From the NCBI GenBank assembly GCA_003175695.1, contig PSRA01000083.1:1-39026 (forward strand): a stretch of 39,026 bases of DNA, read 5' to 3'. This DNA is from Bacteroidota bacterium. GTDB lineage: Bacteria > Bacteroidota > Bacteroidia > Chitinophagales > Chitinophagaceae. Position numbers and translations under genes: made by a program. Below, piece by piece: positions 7,947 through 16,268 of the stretch. The notes beneath the pieces were generated by a model that did no database searches, was not told the origin of the DNA, and was given only the letters and a program-made list of their open reading frames with translations. Numbering within the stretch: the first letter of the stretch is position 1; each line of letters starts with the position of its first letter.

Positions 7947-8317
7947 CTGCCGAATATTCGTCCAATTAATTCTGCAGCCTTTTCCTTTATTTTTTCTGAA
8001 TTCTTGGCGATGACGCCTGCAACGCCGAATTGCACAAGTGAACCAATTGTCTTACCTAAAATACTGGTCGACTTACCTACGAGAAGTTTACGGGATAGAA
8101 GGCCGGAACCCAGCCCTATGGCCGATCCAAGCAGGTTATTCCTCGCCGAAGGGGAAGATAATATATCCTGAAAAGTGTGTTTGACGAGGTTCGCTGGCTT
8201 AAGATTTTCTACCAACCCTTCAAAATGGTCATGAATATCCAATTCCTGGTTGATTCTTTTTCTCTCCAGCTCATCGATTGCTTCCTGAAGCTCGGCTGCT
8301 GAATAAATGCTTTTCAT
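7904..8317 (-). CDS. hypothetical helical protein of the YtxH operon
   Basis: The 137-residue product opens with a charged helix (AAELQEAIDELERKRINQELDIHDHFEGLVENLKPANLVKHTFQDI), then has a Gly-rich, weakly hydrophobic middle (NLLGSAIGLGSGLLSRKLLVGKS, IGSLVQFGVAGVIAKNSEKIKEKA) and a basic then acidic tail (GRKKRYQPDIIEEEK). No enzymatic motif is visible. It is the last gene of a three-gene operon: its ATG overlaps the TGA of the holin-like gene (ATGA at 8314-8317), so translation is probably coupled. Similar trios with YtxH and DUF1469-type proteins are common in Bacteroidota; function is unknown, and membrane-associated stress response is inferred from neighbours only. Confidence 0.75.
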   Translation of the reverse strand: MKSIYSAAELQEAIDELERKRINQELDIHDHFEGLVENLKPANLVKHTFQDILSSPSARNNLLGSAIGLGSGLLSRKLLVGKSTSILGKTIGSLVQFGVAGVIAKNSEKIKEKAAELIGRIFGRKKRYQPDIIEEEK

Positions 8318-8655
8318 TTCAATATTTTTTTCACGATTCCATCATGAATGGGGGTCTTGATCCACTGATTCCTAAAAATGTAAATCAACAATGTAGCGAG
8401 CGCGTAAAATCCTGCCATAATAAAAAAACCATAGTACGTATTGCCCAGCAAATGCCCAATAAAGTAGGCCAACCCAAATGAAAGCGTGGCAAGAAATGCA
8501 AGCAATCCAATCAGAATTGCCAGAAAGGCCGCTGCCGAAGATAATACATCAGAAGATTTATAAACGGTTTTCATTCTGATCAGATCGATCCTTGTTTCAA
8601 GATATGCATGCGATTTCTCGAACAGGGAACCGAGTGAATGTTCTTGATTTGACAT
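8314..8655 (-). CDS. phage-holin superfamily-like (DUF1469 type) membrane protein
   Basis: I choose ATG 8655 (MSNQEHSLGSLFEK), 13 bases after the upstream stop; a longer reading to 8718 would overlap the YtxH gene. The 113-residue protein has a short helical head (LFEKSHAYLETRIDLIRMKTVYKSSDVLSSA), two transmembrane helices close together (AAAFLAILIGLLAFLATLSFGLAYFIG and YGFFIMAGFYALATLLIYIF), and a basic tail. This is the layout of the DUF1469/holin-X family, which despite its name is found outside phages in stress operons. It overlaps the next gene by four bases. Confidence 0.8.
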   Translation of the reverse strand: MSNQEHSLGSLFEKSHAYLETRIDLIRMKTVYKSSDVLSSAAAFLAILIGLLAFLATLSFGLAYFIGHLLGNTYYGFFIMAGFYALATLLIYIFRNQWIKTPIHDGIVKKILK

Positions 8656-8668
8656 GGAGTTTTTTATT

Positions 8669-8869
8669 TCATTTTTTGGCCATTTGTATTTTTTCATCGA
8701 CAGTATCAATAAATTCACTGAATTTATTTTTCAGATTCTCGGCAACATCTGTTCCTTTCGTGTACATTTTCTTTCTGATTTTCTTTCCTTTTTCTGTAAA
8801 GAGGAGGCTTATTATTGCTCCTGCTGCTATGCCGGTAAGCAGACCACCGACGACTCTTTTTGTATTCAT
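8669..8869 (-). CDS. YtxH-domain protein
   Basis: The 66-residue protein starts MNTKRVVGGLLTGIAAGAIISLLFTEKGKKIRKK: a single Gly/Ala-rich membrane helix, then the TxxGKKIRKK-type basic stretch of YtxH domains, then a helical tail (VAENLKNKFSEFIDTVDEKIQ). YtxH proteins are small general-stress membrane proteins of unknown biochemical role. It is first in a minus-strand operon with the holin-like gene 13 bases downstream. A sigma-54-like site at 9020-9035 lies about 150 bases upstream. Confidence 0.88.
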   Translation of the reverse strand: MNTKRVVGGLLTGIAAGAIISLLFTEKGKKIRKKMYTKGTDVAENLKNKFSEFIDTVDEKIQMAKK

Positions 8870-9204
8870 GATTTTAGTATTTATTGGTAACAGGCAATGA
8901 TAATTAATAAAAAATCAGGCCATTTTGTATTTATAATTCATTCTATTTTGATTTATTTAATGTGAAAAATATTCCCCATTTACTATTTCTTCTTCCAGCA
9001 AACAAATTCCTTTCGCACGTGCATCAGCTATACCATTTCGGCATGATCTTTCTAATAATTCAAAGAAGGCATCCGCCAGGTTCGAATCCGTTAAACTTCC
9101 ATTTTATGCAAAGATCATCATTTTGCTGTTTCCGATTATCTCAATGGATATCCATGCAGGTTAATGTCAGCATACGGCAAACAAACAATTTGTAAATCAT
9201 TAGT
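8870..9204. other. intergenic stretch between divergent ytxH and mlaE-like genes
   Basis: AT-rich, with no credible gene. It contains the minus-strand sigma-54-like site at 9020-9035 and a GGTTCGAATCC string near 9079 that is not part of a tRNA. I found no convincing promoter for the mlaE-like gene. Confidence 0.4.
9020..9035 (-). promoter_or_regulatory. sigma-54-like site upstream of the YtxH operon
   Basis: Minus-strand TGGTATAGCTGATGCA keeps GG-N10-GC spacing and matches 10 of the 12 defined consensus positions. The predicted start is near 9009, giving a leader of about 140 bases, which is long and lowers confidence. Confidence 0.3.
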
Positions 9205-9990
9205 ATGGAAACTGCCAGGCATAATAGGAACAGGACGATCAGCCTAACCAGGAAGTGGATGACTGACACGGGAGATTTTTTATTGTTTACGCTGAGATAT
9301 TTTAGGGAATTGATCAAGCCACCATTCGAGTGGAGAGAAACCATCTACCAATGTTATAAATCCGGTTATACTTCCTTGCCGCTAGTTGGAATCACTGCGT
9401 TTATCATGGGACTTGTACTTACCCTACAATCCAGGCCTTCGCTCTCGGTATTTGGCGCCGAATCCCTGTTGCCCGGAATGGTGTCGGTTTCGGTCGTCCG
9501 TGAGATTGGGCCCGTTATAACGGCGCTCATATGCGCTGGAAAAATTGGTTCGAGAATGGGGGCCGAGTTAGGTGCTATGCGTGTGACTGAACAAATTGAT
9601 GCGATGGAAGTTTCTGCCATCAACCCTTACAAATACCTGGTTGTAACCCGGGTCACATCGACAACGCTTATGTTGCCACTTTTGGTTGTCGTGGCTGACG
9701 CCATTTCCTTATTTGCGTCTTTTATCGCAGTGAATATCCACGCTGACGTATCGCTGCTTCAATTTTTCTCACAAGCCATGGAAAAGCTTTCTTATAAGGA
9801 TGTTATGCCAGCTTTAATAAAATCTGTATTCTTTGGATTTGCGATTGGCACCATAGGATGTTATAAAGGTTTCAATGCCGCGGGTGGAACTGCAAGTGTT
9901 GGCAAGGCTGCTAACACGGCTGTAATTGTTTCATCCCTGTCGATTTTTATCATTGATTTGATAACCGTTCAAATTACTGATCTTCTTTAA
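9205..9990 (+). CDS. mlaE: MlaE-type permease of an MCE lipid ABC transporter
   Basis: The 261-residue product has the permease signature of the MlaE/YrbE family: a pre-helix (REL.KPPFEWRETIYQCYKSGYTSLPLVGITAFIMGLVLTLQ), then LPGMVSVSVVREIGPVITALICAGKIGSRMGAELGAMRVTEQIDAME, the cytoplasmic coupling helix with its conserved EIGPV...GR-like and MRVTEQIDA motifs. Several transmembrane helices follow, ending FIIDLITVQITDLL. Together with the next two genes it forms an inner-membrane transporter that moves phospholipids between membranes. The stop codon overlaps the next ATG by one base (TAATG), so the genes are translationally coupled. Confidence 0.93.
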   Translation: METARHNRNRTISLTRKWMTDTGDFLLFTLRYFRELIKPPFEWRETIYQCYKSGYTSLPLVGITAFIMGLVLTLQSRPSLSVFGAESLLPGMVSVSVVREIGPVITALICAGKIGSRMGAELGAMRVTEQIDAMEVSAINPYKYLVVTRVTSTTLMLPLLVVVADAISLFASFIAVNIHADVSLLQFFSQAMEKLSYKDVMPALIKSVFFGFAIGTIGCYKGFNAAGGTASVGKAANTAVIVSSLSIFIIDLITVQITDLL

Positions 9991-10748
9991 TGCAAAATTT
10001 TAGATTGGTGGCAACAGATAATATAGTAAAGATCTCAAGTCTGAAGAAATCGTTCGATAGTATCACTGTATTGAATGATATCAATCTAAATATTTCGGAA
10101 GGTGAAAACCTGGTCGTCCTGGGCAAATCCGGCGCAGGCAAATCAACACTCATCAGATGCCTGATCGGGCTGATAAAACCGGATGAAGGTGAAATATGCA
10201 TATTCGGGAAAAAAATGTCCGAGATAAGCTACGAAGAGCTGAATGAACTCAGGCTAAAAATGGGGTTTCTGTTTCAAAATTCTGCCCTATATGATTCTAT
10301 GAGTGTCCGACAAAATCTTGCTTTTCCGCTGCGACGTCACAAAAAAGAATATTCGAAAGATCAGGTAGACCTTATGGTAGAAGATATGTTGGAGCACGTG
10401 GGGTTGAAAGGGGCCATAGACAAAATGCCTGCGGAACTCTCCGGTGGAATGAGTAAAAGAATTGGACTCGCAAGGACGCTCATGTTGAATCCCGCCATCA
10501 TGCTTTACGATGAACCTACCGGAGGCCTGGATACCGTAACGGCAAAGGAAATCATTCAACTCATTCTTGATCTTCAAAAAAGGAAAAAGATTTCCTCCCT
10601 CATTATCACCCATGATTTAGCCTGTGCCCGAATGACGGCTGACAGAATTGTCATGATAAAAGAAGGTTCCATTGTAGCGGAGGGAACGTATGAGGAATTA
10701 GAAAAGAGCAAAGACGAAGGGATTTGTTCATATTTAGAAAAATCATAG
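9990..10748 (+). CDS. mlaF: MlaF-type ATPase of the MCE lipid transporter
   Basis: A 252-residue ABC ATPase with every expected motif: Walker A GKSGAGKST (45-53), Q-loop FLFQNSALYDSMSV (about 93-106), signature LSGGMSKRIGLAR (150-162), Walker B AIMLYDEP with catalytic Glu175, D-loop GGLD, and switch His208 in IITHD. The LSGGM signature and NSALYDSMSV after the Q-loop are typical of MlaF-like subunits. It powers the permease encoded immediately upstream and is three bases from the MCE gene. No MlaB or MlaC homologue is adjacent, which is common in Bacteroidota. Confidence 0.95.
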   Translation: MQNFRLVATDNIVKISSLKKSFDSITVLNDINLNISEGENLVVLGKSGAGKSTLIRCLIGLIKPDEGEICIFGKKMSEISYEELNELRLKMGFLFQNSALYDSMSVRQNLAFPLRRHKKEYSKDQVDLMVEDMLEHVGLKGAIDKMPAELSGGMSKRIGLARTLMLNPAIMLYDEPTGGLDTVTAKEIIQLILDLQKRKKISSLIITHDLACARMTADRIVMIKEGSIVAEGTYEELEKSKDEGICSYLEKS

Positions 10749-10751
10749 TTT

Positions 10752-11492
10752 ATGAAAAAGGAATCCTCTATCAGGTGGAAATTGGGCTTGTTCGTGACAA
10801 TTGCTGTTATACTATTGATTGCAGGTTTATATGTAATTGGCAAACAGAGGAATCTTTTCGGATCCGTCTTTCACCTGAGGGCAATGTTCAGCAATGTAGG
10901 TGGGTTGAAAATGGGTAACAATGTCAGATTCGGTGGAATTAATATAGGGACCGTCGATGGTATCGACTTGATAACTGACACATCGGTCCTGGTGGAAATG
11001 ATCATTCACAAAGATGTTCAGAAATTTATTAAGAAGGACGCATTGGCAAGTATCGGTTCCGATGGTTTGATGGGCGATAGGGTAGTTGTTATATCTCCAG
11101 GAACTATGACGCTTGTGGCTGTAAAAGAAAATGAAACGCTGGCAACGCATGCGCCAGCGGAAACATACCAGATTCTTGAAAGTTTGAAAACTTCAGCGGA
11201 CAATGCCGCCGTGATAACAAAAGATCTTGCAGATATATCGAGAAAAATCAATAAAGGCAACGGTGTAGTCGCCAGGCTGATCGGCGATACAGCACTTTCA
11301 TCCAATTTGAAGAAAACTGTTGTCAACCTGAAAAAAGGCTCGGAAGGTTTGAATGAGAATATGGAAGCTGCCAGGCACAACTTTCTTTTGAGAGGATATT
11401 TCAAAAAGAAAAGGCGCGAGGAGGACAAAAAGAAACAAGAGGCCAGTGAAGCTGATAACAAACAAAGTGAAAAGCCGGCCGGTAATCATTGA
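10752..11492 (+). CDS. mlaD: MlaD-like MCE-domain protein
   Basis: The 246-residue product has one N-terminal membrane helix (about 9-27, WKLGLFVTIAVILLIAGLYVIG) and then an MCE domain (about 38-118) with FSNVGGLKMGNNVRFGGINIGTVDGI, the conserved core of the family, and GSDGLMGDRVVVISPG. After it come helical residues with KGNGVVARLIGDT and a strongly charged tail (FKKKRREEDKKKQEASEADNK). MCE proteins form hexameric rings in the periplasm that carry lipid substrate to the permease. It closes the three-gene operon starting at 9205. Confidence 0.93.
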   Translation: MKKESSIRWKLGLFVTIAVILLIAGLYVIGKQRNLFGSVFHLRAMFSNVGGLKMGNNVRFGGINIGTVDGIDLITDTSVLVEMIIHKDVQKFIKKDALASIGSDGLMGDRVVVISPGTMTLVAVKENETLATHAPAETYQILESLKTSADNAAVITKDLADISRKINKGNGVVARLIGDTALSSNLKKTVVNLKKGSEGLNENMEAARHNFLLRGYFKKKRREEDKKKQEASEADNKQSEKPAGNH

Positions 11493-11646
11493 GCTTTCGA
11501 TTTAGTTTTGTCAAATCCACAACTACAAGTCGTTTCCACAACTTGTGTACTAATTTCCCCAAGAGATTTTTGTATCCTAATGATTTTCATTCTGATATCT
11601 TTTTGGAGTCTAATTTGATTTACGCTTGTTAACAAATTGTTGCTGT

Positions 11647-13068
11647 ATGCTTAATCAGGTTCAGGCTCAAAAACTTCAGCATAAGATTTTGCCTCATCAT
11701 ATCGCTCTTCTGAATCTTCTTCACCTGGATTCAATGGCCCTGGAGCAAAGAATAGAAGATGAAATCAATGACAATCCCGCATTAGAAGAGACCGGATCGC
11801 AGGATGACATTTCCACGGAAAAATTCAGCAAAGAAACTGTGCAGGATTTTCAAAATTGGGAAGAATACGGATATGATGATATTCCTGATTATAAAATGGA
11901 ATATGAAAATTATCTTCCCTCAGACAAAATGCCTGACCGGCAATTGGCAGAGGTAGTAGATTTTCGCGCAGACCTGAAAAAACAATACAGGTTTGCAGAT
12001 CTCCAGGAAAAGCAATATTCATTGGCTGATTTTCTGATTGATTCCCTCAATGAAGACGGATTCCTGTGCCAGGATCTGGAAACGATTGCTGAAGAAATTT
12101 CATTCAAGCAAAATGGCTGGGTAAAGGCTGAAGATATCGAGGGAATATTACTGACTATTCAGCAACTGGACCCCGCCGGAGTGGGATCCAGAGATATCAG
12201 GGAATATTTCCAAATCCAGCTTAAGAAGATGAAGCCGGCACCAGTCGTCGACTTGGCCATTGAACTACTAAATAACCATTATTCCGACCTGCAATGCTGC
12301 AACATAGAAAAAATCAGGCGGGACATGAAAATCCAGGAGCACGACTTCAAAAACATTTTGCATTTGCTCGGTACTCTTAGGAAAAGACCCATTGCCGGCT
12401 CAACGGATACTATTCAACCCAACAACACAGTCGTGCCTGATTTTATCGTCACGATGGAAGGAGAAGATATGAATGTCAATCTTTCCCGGCAGAGATCTGC
12501 GACGCTTCATGTGAGTCAATCGTGGATGGAAACGGTCCAGCAACTCGACCAGGATAAAAGTACAGACAAAAGCGCCAGACAATACATGCGAAGCAAATTG
12601 GCCTCTGCACAATGGTTCATCAAAGCAATTCGTGAAAGGGAATCGAATATGCTCAAGGTAATGAAGGCAATAGTTCAATTTCAATTCGAATATTTCAGGT
12701 ATGGTGATACGATGCTTCTTAAACCGATGGTGCTAAAAAATATTGCAGAGATGGTGGGGTTGGATATCTCGACCGTATCCAGGATAACCTGCAATAAATA
12801 TGTGGATGCGCCATTCGGCATTATTCTTCTTAAAAACTTATTCACGGAGGGATTAGCGAACAAAGAAGGCAATATTATCAGCAACAAAGTGATTCAGACA
12901 ATCGTGGAAGAAGTGGTGAACAAGGAAGACAAGAAAAATCCTTACACGGACCAGCAATTAGCCGATATTTTATCGGGAAGAGGATACAATGTGGCTCGCC
13001 GGACGATCGCAAAATACAGGGACCAGTTAAATATCCCGGTGGCACAAATGAGAGCCGTATTGTTTTAG
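11647..13068 (+). CDS. rpoN: RNA polymerase sigma-54 factor
   Basis: I start at ATG 11647 (MLNQVQAQKLQHKILPHH), which fits the family N terminus; a TTG 21 bases upstream adds a Cys-rich lead that does not. The 473-residue product carries region I (QKLQHKILPHHIALLNLLHLDSMALEQRIEDEINDNPALEE), an acidic region II, the core-binding region (LADFLIDSLNEDGFLC...QQLDPAGVGSRDIREYFQIQL), a helix-turn-helix (LKNIAEMVGLDISTVSRITCNKYVDAPFGI) and the RpoN box ARRTIAKYRD near the end. It directs RNA polymerase to -24/-12 promoters and needs an AAA+ activator, one of which is encoded 38 bases downstream. Two perfect -24/-12 sites occur in this window. Confidence 0.97.
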   Translation: MLNQVQAQKLQHKILPHHIALLNLLHLDSMALEQRIEDEINDNPALEETGSQDDISTEKFSKETVQDFQNWEEYGYDDIPDYKMEYENYLPSDKMPDRQLAEVVDFRADLKKQYRFADLQEKQYSLADFLIDSLNEDGFLCQDLETIAEEISFKQNGWVKAEDIEGILLTIQQLDPAGVGSRDIREYFQIQLKKMKPAPVVDLAIELLNNHYSDLQCCNIEKIRRDMKIQEHDFKNILHLLGTLRKRPIAGSTDTIQPNNTVVPDFIVTMEGEDMNVNLSRQRSATLHVSQSWMETVQQLDQDKSTDKSARQYMRSKLASAQWFIKAIRERESNMLKVMKAIVQFQFEYFRYGDTMLLKPMVLKNIAEMVGLDISTVSRITCNKYVDAPFGIILLKNLFTEGLANKEGNIISNKVIQTIVEEVVNKEDKKNPYTDQQLADILSGRGYNVARRTIAKYRDQLNIPVAQMRAVLF

Positions 13069-13106
13069 CTATTTCAAATATCAACACACTTATAATCTAA
13101 AATTTT

Positions 13107-14570
13107 ATGAAGAAAATACTTGTAATTGATGATGACAGGGACATCTGCTTGTTGCTGAACCGGTTTTTATCAAGACGAGGTTATGAGGTAACGGAAATGT
13201 ATACGGGAAAAAAGGCCCTGCATTGGCTGGATACCGTTCAGCCTGATTTGGTCATGTGCGACTACAGGCTGGAAGATATGGATGCCAGCACCATTTTGCC
13301 CGCCATTAAATCGAAATACCCCGATGTGCCCGTAATCATAATTACAGGTTACAGTGATATGAGGACAGCAGTGCGCGTGATGAAGATGGGCGCATATGAT
13401 TATGTGACAAAGCCCCTTTTGCCAGATGAAATTGTTTTTACCATTCAGCAGGCTATTGAACACAGTGAAAAAAGTATGGGTCAACCACAAGGCAAACATG
13501 AATCGTCAAAAGAAGAAGCGGAGTCGAATGAATTTGAGCATCCTGAAGATGGCAGGTATGTTTTTGGTGATTCGGAAGCGTTCAGGAAAATATTAAAACA
13601 GGTTTCACTGGTCGCGCCAACTAACTACAGTGTGATTATTTACGGTGAAACTGGCAGCGGAAAGGAATCGGTTGCACAGGACATCCATAGTCGAAGCAAA
13701 AGAAGCGAGAAGCCTTTTGTCGCGATAGATTGTGGAGCGCTTTCAAAAGAGCTGGCAGCAAGTGAATTATTTGGGCATGAAAAAGGTTCATTTACGGGGG
13801 CGCTCAACCAAAAAATAGGAAGTTTTGAAATTGCAAATGGCGGAACGATATTTTTGGACGAGGTGGCTAATTTGTCCTATGATGTCCAGGTTTCATTATT
13901 GCGGGTAGTGCAGGAGAGAAAGATGAGAAGAGTAGGGGGTACGAAAGATATTGATCTCGACGTCCGCATCATTGTGGCCAGTAACGAATTATTGTGGAAT
14001 GCTACACGGACAGGAAAATTCAGGGAAGATCTTTACCATCGTTTCAATGAATTCTCAATTGACCTGGTGCCGCTTCGGGAAAGAAAGGAAGATATCATGC
14101 TCTTCGCCAATCACTTTTTACGTTTGACAAACGAAGAACTCGGCAAAAGAGTAAAGGGCTTTACACCGGAAGTGGAGGAAATTTTTAAGAATTATGTCTG
14201 GTACGGAAATCTCAGGGAATTAAAAAATGTTATAAAGCGGGCTACCTTGTTGACCGAATCTGACTTTGTGGAAGCAAGGTCATTGCCGTTTGAGATATCT
14301 AATTTCAATAAACTTCAATTCTCTGACATGGCTCAGGCGGTGTCATCACCTATTGCTCCCAGCTACAATGAATTAAAAACCCGCCTGCCGAAATATTCCA
14401 TCAATGAAACTTCTTTGAAGGAAGCCAGTATAGACGCAGAATACGAAATGATCCTGCAGGCGCTGAAAGAGGCGAACTACAATAAAAGCAAAGCAGCTCA
14501 ATTACTCAAAATTGACCGCAAGACTTTATACAATAAGATGAGCTTGTATGAAGAATTGAGAAATCATTAA
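13107..14570 (+). CDS. NtrC-family sigma-54-dependent response regulator
   Basis: A 487-residue, three-domain activator. The receiver (1-120) has DDD at 8-10, phospho-acceptor Asp52 in VMCDYRLED and Lys102 in VTKPL. The AAA+ domain (about 150-390) has Walker A GETGSGKE (180-187), a sigma-54 contact loop reading GSFTGA (227-232, where most members have GAFTGA), Walker B GGTIFLDE (245-252) and an R-finger region near RFNEFSIDLVPLRERKEDI. A Fis-type helix-turn-helix ends the protein (NYNKSKAAQLLKIDRKTLYNKM). It lies between rpoN and a histidine kinase and is the obvious activator of the sigma-54 sites found here. The GSFTGA variant occurs in known activators. Confidence 0.96.
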   Translation: MKKILVIDDDRDICLLLNRFLSRRGYEVTEMYTGKKALHWLDTVQPDLVMCDYRLEDMDASTILPAIKSKYPDVPVIIITGYSDMRTAVRVMKMGAYDYVTKPLLPDEIVFTIQQAIEHSEKSMGQPQGKHESSKEEAESNEFEHPEDGRYVFGDSEAFRKILKQVSLVAPTNYSVIIYGETGSGKESVAQDIHSRSKRSEKPFVAIDCGALSKELAASELFGHEKGSFTGALNQKIGSFEIANGGTIFLDEVANLSYDVQVSLLRVVQERKMRRVGGTKDIDLDVRIIVASNELLWNATRTGKFREDLYHRFNEFSIDLVPLRERKEDIMLFANHFLRLTNEELGKRVKGFTPEVEEIFKNYVWYGNLRELKNVIKRATLLTESDFVEARSLPFEISNFNKLQFSDMAQAVSSPIAPSYNELKTRLPKYSINETSLKEASIDAEYEMILQALKEANYNKSKAAQLLKIDRKTLYNKMSLYEELRNH

Positions 14571-14592
14571 TAAAAATCATAATCCCCTTACC

Positions 14593-16080
14593 ATGCCTTT
14601 ATCGATGACTAACAAAATTGTTGAGGAAGTGCCGAATAATACCGATTTAACACCGATTCGCGTTCTGATCGTTGATGACGACGAAGAAGATTTTTTTATC
14701 ACCAGTGAATTCATAAGGAATATCAAGACCAAGAATTTCATTATTGATTGGTCCTATTCTTACCAGGATGCATTGGATCGGATTTGCAGTGCCGGATATG
14801 ATATCTATTTCATCGACTACTACCTTGGTGCACACACGGGCCTCGAGCTTCTTAAAGAGGCTATTGCAAGGCAATGTGAACAACCGCTCATCCTGTTGAC
14901 GGGAATGGGAAATCCAAGAATAGATGTAGAGGCAATGCAGGCAGGTGCATTCGATTACCTGGTGAAATTGGAATTGAATACCGAGAAAATAGAAAGAACG
15001 ATCCGGTATGCGATTGAACGTGCCACAACGCTGAAAATATTAAAGGCCAAAGAAAAAAAATTTCGCAATGTTTTTGAGCAGTCGCGCGATGCTGTTTTCC
15101 TTACCGACCCGGAATTGCGATTTAAGGATGTAAACTTAATTTCTGCTGAATTATTCGGCTATGGCCAGGATGAATTAATCGGGATGAGCTTATACGATTT
15201 CCTGGTCAATAAAGATGAAAAAAGGTCGATCCAGGAAAATCTAAAGCGAATAGGCCATGTTGAAGACAAAGAAGTAGAGATCATGTCAAAAAGCCTTGAA
15301 AAAATCTCCTGCATTATTTCGCTCTCAATAGAAAAGGACGGGGAAGACTATATTTATGTACAGGGGATTTTACATGATATTACCAATCTAAAAAATTCTG
15401 AGAAGATCACATTGCAAGCGGAGAAGTTGGGAGCTGCCAACCGTTTGGTAAGGACACTGGCCCATGAGGTAAGAAACCCGCTAAATAATATAAATCTGTC
15501 CATCGATCAGCTTTTGCAGGAAAATGGCGGAGAAATCACGCAGTTGTATTTGGATATCATAAGAAGGAATAGCAAAAGGATCAACGATCTCATTTCTCAA
15601 CTATTGGATTCCTCCTCTTACCAGGAAGAAAACGCTCTGGAGAGGAAAGCTTTGCAGGCCATCCTCGACGAGTGTATTTCCACGATCATGGATCGGATTC
15701 TGCTCAAGAAAGTAAATTGGAAAGTAATTTACCCGGATGAACCTGCATACATCATGGCAGATCCGCCAAAATTGAAAATTGCATTCACAAATATTATCAT
15801 CAATGCAATAGAAGCAATGAAAGAGGAGCAAGGCCAGCTGGATATCAGTGTCTCGATCCAGAATGGGCACCATCTTGTTTACATTAAAGACAATGGAAGT
15901 GGCATCAGCCCAGAGAATCTACCGCATTTGTTCGAACCCTACTTCACATTTAAAAGAAATGGCCTTGGGATAGGATTGGCCACGACTTTAAATATCATTC
16001 GATCACACAAAGGAAGTATCGATGTGCAGACCAGCCTGGAAAATGGATCAACATTCATCCTAAAATTCGAACGTGCCTGA
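14593..16080 (+). CDS. receiver-PAS-histidine kinase
   Basis: The 495-residue protein has an unusual order for a kinase: an N-terminal receiver (about 20-145, phospho-acceptor Asp75 in IYFIDYYLG, Lys125 in DYLVKLEL without the usual following Pro), a PAS domain (about 155-265, FEQSRDAVFLTDPELRFKDVN...GYGQDELIG), then HisKA with His291 in TLAHEVRNPLNNI and HATPase_c (N box NIIINAIEAM, G1 DNGSGI, F box, G2 NGLGIGLA). There are no membrane helices, so it senses a cytoplasmic signal, or takes input as phosphate on its own receiver. It starts 22 bases after the NtrC-type gene and is its likely kinase; the rpoN-activator-kinase trio is probably one operon. Confidence 0.93.
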   Translation: MPLSMTNKIVEEVPNNTDLTPIRVLIVDDDEEDFFITSEFIRNIKTKNFIIDWSYSYQDALDRICSAGYDIYFIDYYLGAHTGLELLKEAIARQCEQPLILLTGMGNPRIDVEAMQAGAFDYLVKLELNTEKIERTIRYAIERATTLKILKAKEKKFRNVFEQSRDAVFLTDPELRFKDVNLISAELFGYGQDELIGMSLYDFLVNKDEKRSIQENLKRIGHVEDKEVEIMSKSLEKISCIISLSIEKDGEDYIYVQGILHDITNLKNSEKITLQAEKLGAANRLVRTLAHEVRNPLNNINLSIDQLLQENGGEITQLYLDIIRRNSKRINDLISQLLDSSSYQEENALERKALQAILDECISTIMDRILLKKVNWKVIYPDEPAYIMADPPKLKIAFTNIIINAIEAMKEEQGQLDISVSIQNGHHLVYIKDNGSGISPENLPHLFEPYFTFKRNGLGIGLATTLNIIRSHKGSIDVQTSLENGSTFILKFERA

Positions 16081-16268
16081 TCTCACAATGCAAAGGCTCT
16101 GATTAACCTTCATACTTAGGCGAAAAAGCCTGATGCGTTTGCGGGGATATAGGATTTAACTGTAAAATAGATTCCCGGAATTATAATATTCCCGGCCTCC
16201 TCCAAATAGGTTTAGATTTACTACCAGAATGCTCCTGAGGCACTTCTGGAAAGTAAAACTGCTAATTT

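Noticed and set aside
8314-8655. Holin-like gene as evidence of a prophage.
   Set aside because: No other phage genes are present, and this family is usual in chromosomal YtxH operons.
9075-9095. GGTTCGAATCC, like a tRNA T-loop.
   Set aside because: The T-stem does not pair beyond two bases and no acceptor, D or anticodon arm is found around it.
8962-9195. A 77-residue frame upstream of the mlaE-like gene.
   Set aside because: Composition is unlike a protein here and it lies in the promoter region of two divergent operons.
16251-16268. TGGAAAG...CTGCTA before DUF2252 as a sigma-54 promoter.
   Set aside because: The GG-GC spacing is 11, one too long.
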